DNA from: JBLHGU01 sp047615875
Lineage (GTDB): Bacteria > Pseudomonadota > Gammaproteobacteria > Arenicellales > CAJQKF01
Reading direction: 5' to 3'
Length of the DNA: 46,831 nt
NCBI GenBank assembly: GCA_047615875.1
Contig: JBLHGU010000021.1
Location: 1-46,831 of the forward strand
Position numbers and translations under genes: made by a program. Positions 43,204 to 46,831 of this stretch are shown one piece after another. The notes below the pieces were generated by a model, which worked only from the letters and a program-made list of their open reading frames with translations, did no database searches and was not told the origin of the DNA. Position 1 is the stretch's first letter, and every line of letters begins with the position of its first letter.

Positions 43204-44571
43204 ATGAACAGTCCAAATGAACTTTTGAGCTTATCCGCAACTCAAATGACTCAAGCGATTTCTAACGGAGAAATTTCTGCGCTAGAGGTTTTTGAGACAC
43301 ATATCAGCCAAATTGAAGCAGAAAACCCGGCTATCAACGCTCTTGTAACCACCTGCTTTGAACGTGGTCTGGAAGAAGCAAAGTCGATTGATAAAAAGAT
43401 CAAATCCGGGGGCACAGTCGGCCGACTATGTGGCCTGCCCTATGCGGTGAAAGATACGCTAGCCACCGCTGGACTAAAGACCACCTATGGTTCCAGAATC
43501 TATGCCAATAATGTGCCGGCATCAGACGCGATACATGTGGCCCGTGCCCGTGCCGCAGGTGCTATTGTAATTGGCAAATCAAATACTCCGGAGTTCGCCT
43601 CCGGTTGTCAGACCAATAATGCTATCTTTGGTCTGACACGCAATCCCAACGACACCAATAAAACCGTTACTGGCAGTTCTGGCGGAGCCGCCGCGGCTCT
43701 GGCAGCACATCTCGTGCCCATGGCTGATGGTAGTGATCTGGGTGGTTCATTGCGCTCTCCGGCCTCAGTTTGTGGTGTGGTGGGATTCAGACCAACAGCA
43801 GGGCAAGTACCAAAACTACAGGACAAAATACCCTTTGATCCTTTACACGTATTTGGCCCAATGGCGAAGTGTGTAGAAGACATCGCTTTATTCATGTCTG
43901 TGTTTAGTGGGTTAGACAAGCGCTGTCCCTTATCAGCAATAGCTGCCAGAATTGATTACTCTGCTGCCCTGGAAATCGGTCACGCGAACTGCCGAATTGC
44001 ATGGAGCACTAACCCCTGCGGTTCCAATACACATCCCGAAGTTGTCACAGAAATGGAAAAGCAGCTTGGCATCTTTAGAAGCATCGGTTGCAGGGTTGAT
44101 GACGCCTGCCCACAAATTTCTGATAACCATCACGCTCACCAGATTATTGTTGCGCTAAATGCTATAACAGAGCTAGGAGAGTTCATTGATGATGAACGAC
44201 TAGGAAGCAGTGCCAGATTGCGTGGTTTTCTTGAATCCGGCAGAAAGTTAACGGCACAATCAATTGCTGAGGCGCGAAGAATTCAAGCTCATAGCTGGGA
44301 GATTATTCAAACATTCTTTAATGACTACGAATTTATGGTTTGGCCAACAATGAGCGGACTGCCCTACAGTGCAAGCATAAACGAGGATGAAGTTTCTGAA
44401 GACTGGAAGCCTGTTGAATTAACGCCTTCACTTAACTTACCCGCGATTGCCATTCCAGCAGGCTTCTCCCAACAAGGGTTACCTATTGGAATTCAGATTA
44501 TCGGACCACCAAACTCAGATCTCAGGCTACTTCAACTAGCATTCGCTTTTCAGCAAGCCAAACTTAACTAG
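43204..44571 (+). CDS. Amidase-signature family hydrolase
   Basis: A 455-residue amidase. The Ser-cisSer-Lys triad is K83 (LPYAVKDTLA), S158 (VTGSSGGAAAALAAH) and S182 (DGSDLGGSLRSPAS). GatA-type relatives work with GatB and GatC and are longer; none is present here, so this is a stand-alone catabolic amidase. The C-terminal stretch PSLNLPAIAIPAGFSQQGLP is typical. It is divergent from the FrhB-like gene and is followed 89 bases later by the MBL-fold hydrolase, with which it may share a transcript. The amide substrate is not identifiable. Confidence 0.9.
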   Translation: MNSPNELLSLSATQMTQAISNGEISALEVFETHISQIEAENPAINALVTTCFERGLEEAKSIDKKIKSGGTVGRLCGLPYAVKDTLATAGLKTTYGSRIYANNVPASDAIHVARARAAGAIVIGKSNTPEFASGCQTNNAIFGLTRNPNDTNKTVTGSSGGAAAALAAHLVPMADGSDLGGSLRSPASVCGVVGFRPTAGQVPKLQDKIPFDPLHVFGPMAKCVEDIALFMSVFSGLDKRCPLSAIAARIDYSAALEIGHANCRIAWSTNPCGSNTHPEVVTEMEKQLGIFRSIGCRVDDACPQISDNHHAHQIIVALNAITELGEFIDDERLGSSARLRGFLESGRKLTAQSIAEARRIQAHSWEIIQTFFNDYEFMVWPTMSGLPYSASINEDEVSEDWKPVELTPSLNLPAIAIPAGFSQQGLPIGIQIIGPPNSDLRLLQLAFAFQQAKLN

Positions 44572-44660
44572 TGCTACGCACTACCCAATTGACTGGAAGG
44601 AAGATTCTTTCTATCCGTTGATAGCCACATTTACACCCTATGACAAAGTAAACTAAGCCT

Positions 44661-45428
44661 ATGAGTTTAGAAATTGCCAACAAGTGGTTTGAAACAAGAA
44701 AGATTGATGCAGATATTACGCTGCTTTGGGAGCCCCATGTAGTTGCTCTGTATAGATGCAACATCTGGCATATCAGGGGCACTAAGCAGGACTTGCTAGT
44801 GGATTCCGGGCTAGGTGTGATTGGTTTGCGCAACGCCGCGAAAAATCTTTTCGAGCACACAACTATCGCGTTAGCAACCCACTCGCATGTTGATCACACG
44901 GGCTGTTTCCATGAGTTTGATGTTAGAGCTGCCCACCCGGCTGAGGCGGATAGATTTATTCTGGATGCCGCAAGTTCACTTCGAGTAGATCAGATGCCGG
45001 ACAAATTCCTCAACTATCTTGAATCTGTCGGATATGGAATTACCAGCGAGTATCTAATTACGGCCTTACCGGATAAAAATTTCGACATTGAAGGTTGGCG
45101 ACAAACCGGCGCCAATCCAACCTGGCTCGTCAATGAGGGGGATATTATCGATCTTGGCAATAGATGTTTCGAGGTGTTACATCTGCCAGGTCACTCTCCA
45201 GGCAGTATTGGCTTATGGGAAGCAAAAACTGGTATTTTGTTTTCAGGCGATGCTATTTACGATGGTCCACTACTCGATGAGTTGCCCGAAAGTGATATTG
45301 ATACCTATCTACAGACAATGGAGCGCCTGCTAAAATTACCCGTAACCCAGGTTCATGCCGGGCATGACCCAAGCTTTGACGCGGCAAGATTACAAGCACT
45401 TGCGCGTCAATATATCGAATCGAAATAG
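44661..45428 (+). CDS. Metallo-beta-lactamase-fold hydrolase
   Basis: A 255-residue MBL-fold protein with the dinuclear metal motif H74-x-H76-x-D78-H79 (LATHSHVDHTGCFHEF), a further His in LHLPGHSPGSIGLW, the bridging Asp in LFSGDAIYDGP and the last His in VHAGHDPSFD. There is no signal peptide, so it is cytoplasmic and not a secreted lactamase. The fold serves glyoxalase II, lactonases and other hydrolases. Its position between an amidase and a small transporter suggests a catabolic hydrolase, but the substrate is open. Confidence 0.88.
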   Translation: MSLEIANKWFETRKIDADITLLWEPHVVALYRCNIWHIRGTKQDLLVDSGLGVIGLRNAAKNLFEHTTIALATHSHVDHTGCFHEFDVRAAHPAEADRFILDAASSLRVDQMPDKFLNYLESVGYGITSEYLITALPDKNFDIEGWRQTGANPTWLVNEGDIIDLGNRCFEVLHLPGHSPGSIGLWEAKTGILFSGDAIYDGPLLDELPESDIDTYLQTMERLLKLPVTQVHAGHDPSFDAARLQALARQYIESK

Positions 45429-45450
45429 TCTCTCAAAAATGAGGTGAATT

Positions 45451-45927
45451 GTGTCAAGCTCAGTCCTGCTTATATTGGTTACAGTGTTTTATGCTGGCTA
45501 CAATATTTTTATAAAACTATCAGGCGAACACGTCCCACCTATTGCCACTACGACAATATTGGCAACTATCTGTTTACAGGTCGCGGCTCTGGCCACTTCC
45601 GTTATTTTTATTAGCGCTCTGGCAGCAAAAGGCGGACATGTATTCACGTTAGCTCCAAAAGCCTATTTATGGGCAACCGTTGGCGGAGTATGCATAGGTG
45701 TTGCAGAAATTGGCTATCTTTATCTTTTCGGCGGACTAGGTGGGTTGAAACCTATGGCCGCTAACATCGCCATACCAACCATTGTCTGCGGCACGATTGT
45801 TATTGCCATGCTGTTTTCCTATATTGTTCTAAAAGAAAGTTTCAACTGGAATCATATGCTGGGCAGTCTCCTTATATTCACCGGGGTTGTTTTCCTGTTT
45901 TTCCCAAAAACGACAATAGTGGAATAG
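45451..45927 (+). CDS. Half-size EamA/DMT-superfamily membrane transporter
   Basis: A 158-residue protein with about five hydrophobic helices and a single EamA repeat (FYAGYNIFIKLSGEHVPP at the start; LKESFNWNHMLGSLLIFTGV at the end). Normal DMT exporters have two such repeats, so this one probably works as a dimer. The start is GTG with GAGG (45440-45443) seven bases upstream. It follows the MBL-fold gene by 22 bases and is probably co-transcribed, perhaps exporting a product of the amidase/hydrolase pair. Confidence 0.82.
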   Translation: MSSSVLLILVTVFYAGYNIFIKLSGEHVPPIATTTILATICLQVAALATSVIFISALAAKGGHVFTLAPKAYLWATVGGVCIGVAEIGYLYLFGGLGGLKPMAANIAIPTIVCGTIVIAMLFSYIVLKESFNWNHMLGSLLIFTGVVFLFFPKTTIVE

Positions 45928-46031
45928 TCGCCCACTAAGCATCATTAGAAACAATTGCCCTTCTCAACTTTAAATTACTACTCCGGCAAGCTCGATGCGA
46001 CTAATTCTATGTATAAACAACTAAAACTCGA

Positions 46032-46831
46032 ATGACCAGAATGAATAGTAAACGTGGAAAAATAGCCTTTCAAGGAGAGTTTGGCGCCAACTCAGATATG
46101 GCCTGCCGAGATATGTATCCAGAAATGGATCCTCTGCCCTGTCGTACTTTCGAAGATGCGTTTAACGCGGTATCCAGTGGCGCCGCTGAACTCGGCATGA
46201 TTCCCATTGAGAATACGATTGCTGGAAGAGTGGCGGACATTCATCACATACTACCGGAGTCCAATCTTCACATAGTGGGCGAATACTTCATGCCCATCCA
46301 TTTTCAATTGATGGTTCTTCCGGGGTCATCTGCAGGCCAAATTAAGACAGTGCATAGCCATATTCATGCCTTGGGACAATGTAGAAAAATTCTCAGAAAA
46401 AGAGACTGGCAAGGCATCGTTGCCAGCGATACGGCCGGTGCTGCTAAAGAAATCGCTGAAGAAATGGATACTAGCAAAGCCGCACTAGCACCTGAACTCG
46501 CGGCAGATCTTTATGGGCTTGAGATACTTGAACGCAATGTTGAAGATACAGATTCCAATGTCACACGGTTCGTCATTCTATCTGCGAGTGCCATGGAGAT
46601 AAACCGTAGCTCGAATGAAATTAGCACAATAACGACTTTTATATTTAACGTGCGTAATCTTCCAGCCGCACTTTATAAGGCGATGGGAGGTTTTGCCACT
46701 AACTACGTTAATATGACTAAACTTGAAAGTTATCAATTGGGCGGAAAGTTTACCGCCACCCAGTTTTATGCAGATATAGAAGGACACCCGGATGATGAAA
46801 ATGTAAAACAGGCATTGGAGGAACTGGAGTT
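46032..46831 (+). CDS. pheA: Prephenate dehydratase with ACT domain, 5' part (cut by window edge)
   Basis: An open frame running off the right edge encodes a monofunctional prephenate dehydratase for phenylalanine synthesis. It has IAFQGEFGANSDMACRDMYP, MIPIENTIAGRVADIHHILP, HIHALGQCRKILRK, SDTAGAAKEIAEEMD and the conserved NVTRFVILS. The phenylalanine-binding ACT domain then begins (TTFIFNVRNLPAALYKAMGG; NMTKLESYQLG). There is no chorismate mutase domain in front, unlike the fused enterobacterial PheA. The start is ATG 46032 or the in-frame ATG 46041; neither has a clear ribosome site. Confidence 0.92.
   Translation, partial: MTRMNSKRGKIAFQGEFGANSDMACRDMYPEMDPLPCRTFEDAFNAVSSGAAELGMIPIENTIAGRVADIHHILPESNLHIVGEYFMPIHFQLMVLPGSSAGQIKTVHSHIHALGQCRKILRKRDWQGIVASDTAGAAKEIAEEMDTSKAALAPELAADLYGLEILERNVEDTDSNVTRFVILSASAMEINRSSNEISTITTFIFNVRNLPAALYKAMGGFATNYVNMTKLESYQLGGKFTATQFYADIEGHPDDENVKQALEELE

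Noticed and set aside
1..46831. tRNA, rRNA, CRISPR array, IS element or prophage
   Set aside because: No cloverleaf-like tRNA, ribosomal signature, regularly spaced repeats, transposase or phage structural gene was seen on either strand.

Overview
The window looks like accessory, catabolism-rich chromosome from a free-living proteobacterium. A marine-type gammaproteobacterium is my best guess: YbiT and oligopeptidase B look gammaproteobacterial, base composition is moderate, and many genes scavenge amines, betaines, purines and peptides. This assignment is inference, because there is no rRNA or other marker gene. I saw no tRNA, rRNA, CRISPR array, transposase or phage gene.

Layout. (1) 1-7164: a divergent LysR-type regulator, cut by the window edge, faces a tight four-gene operon: MttB-family methyltransferase, Fe-S old-yellow-enzyme-type dehydrogenase, thiamine-diphosphate enzyme and FAD dehydrogenase. 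It looks like a pathway for a methylated amine or betaine. An inverted repeat in the regulator/operon gap overlaps a good promoter. (2) 15589-7268, minus strand: an eight-gene operon coding for a Rieske ferredoxin-like subunit, a Rieske-oxygenase catalytic subunit without a Rieske cluster, a GST-like protein, an 8-oxoguanine-deaminase-like amidohydrolase, and a complete BMP-type ABC importer (binding protein, ATPase, two permeases). The two oxygenase subunits have lost complementary metal sites. With the GST they resemble the NdmC/NdmD/NdmE caffeine N-demethylase arrangement. A purine-type importer and deaminase in the same operon suggest import and oxidative demethylation of an N-methylated purine or similar heterocycle. 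This is the most interesting system in the window.

(3) 16005-23199: ABC-F protein YbiT, a YCII protein, oligopeptidase B, an RraA/HMG-aldolase-like protein, a SnoaL-like protein, a TauD-family dioxygenase and an EEP-family hydrolase. (4) 23227-29420: a four-PAS GGDEF-EAL protein, a PhyH-family dioxygenase and two adjacent uncharacterised membrane proteins. (5) 29705-33935: a conserved CxxC protein, a PuuB-like oxidase with a large internal deletion, then a run of small same-strand genes (cupin, two GNAT acetyltransferases, PqiA-like) separated by imperfect inverted repeats, resembling a remnant integron cassette array.

(6) 34090-46831: an epoxide-hydrolase-like protein; a GMC oxidoreductase, frameshifted M20 peptidase and creatinase/ectoine-hydrolase-like M24 operon; a LeuB-like dehydrogenase; a gamma-butyrobetaine-hydroxylase-like gene broken by deletion; an FrhB-like Fe-S flavoprotein; an amidase; a metallo-beta-lactamase-fold hydrolase; a half-size EamA transporter; and the start of an ACT-containing prephenate dehydratase.

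Three catabolic genes in the right half carry lesions: in-frame deletion, deletion plus frameshift, and a one-base frameshift. They are either decaying or mis-sequenced. Start choices, promoters and repeats were read by eye; no search or folding was run.
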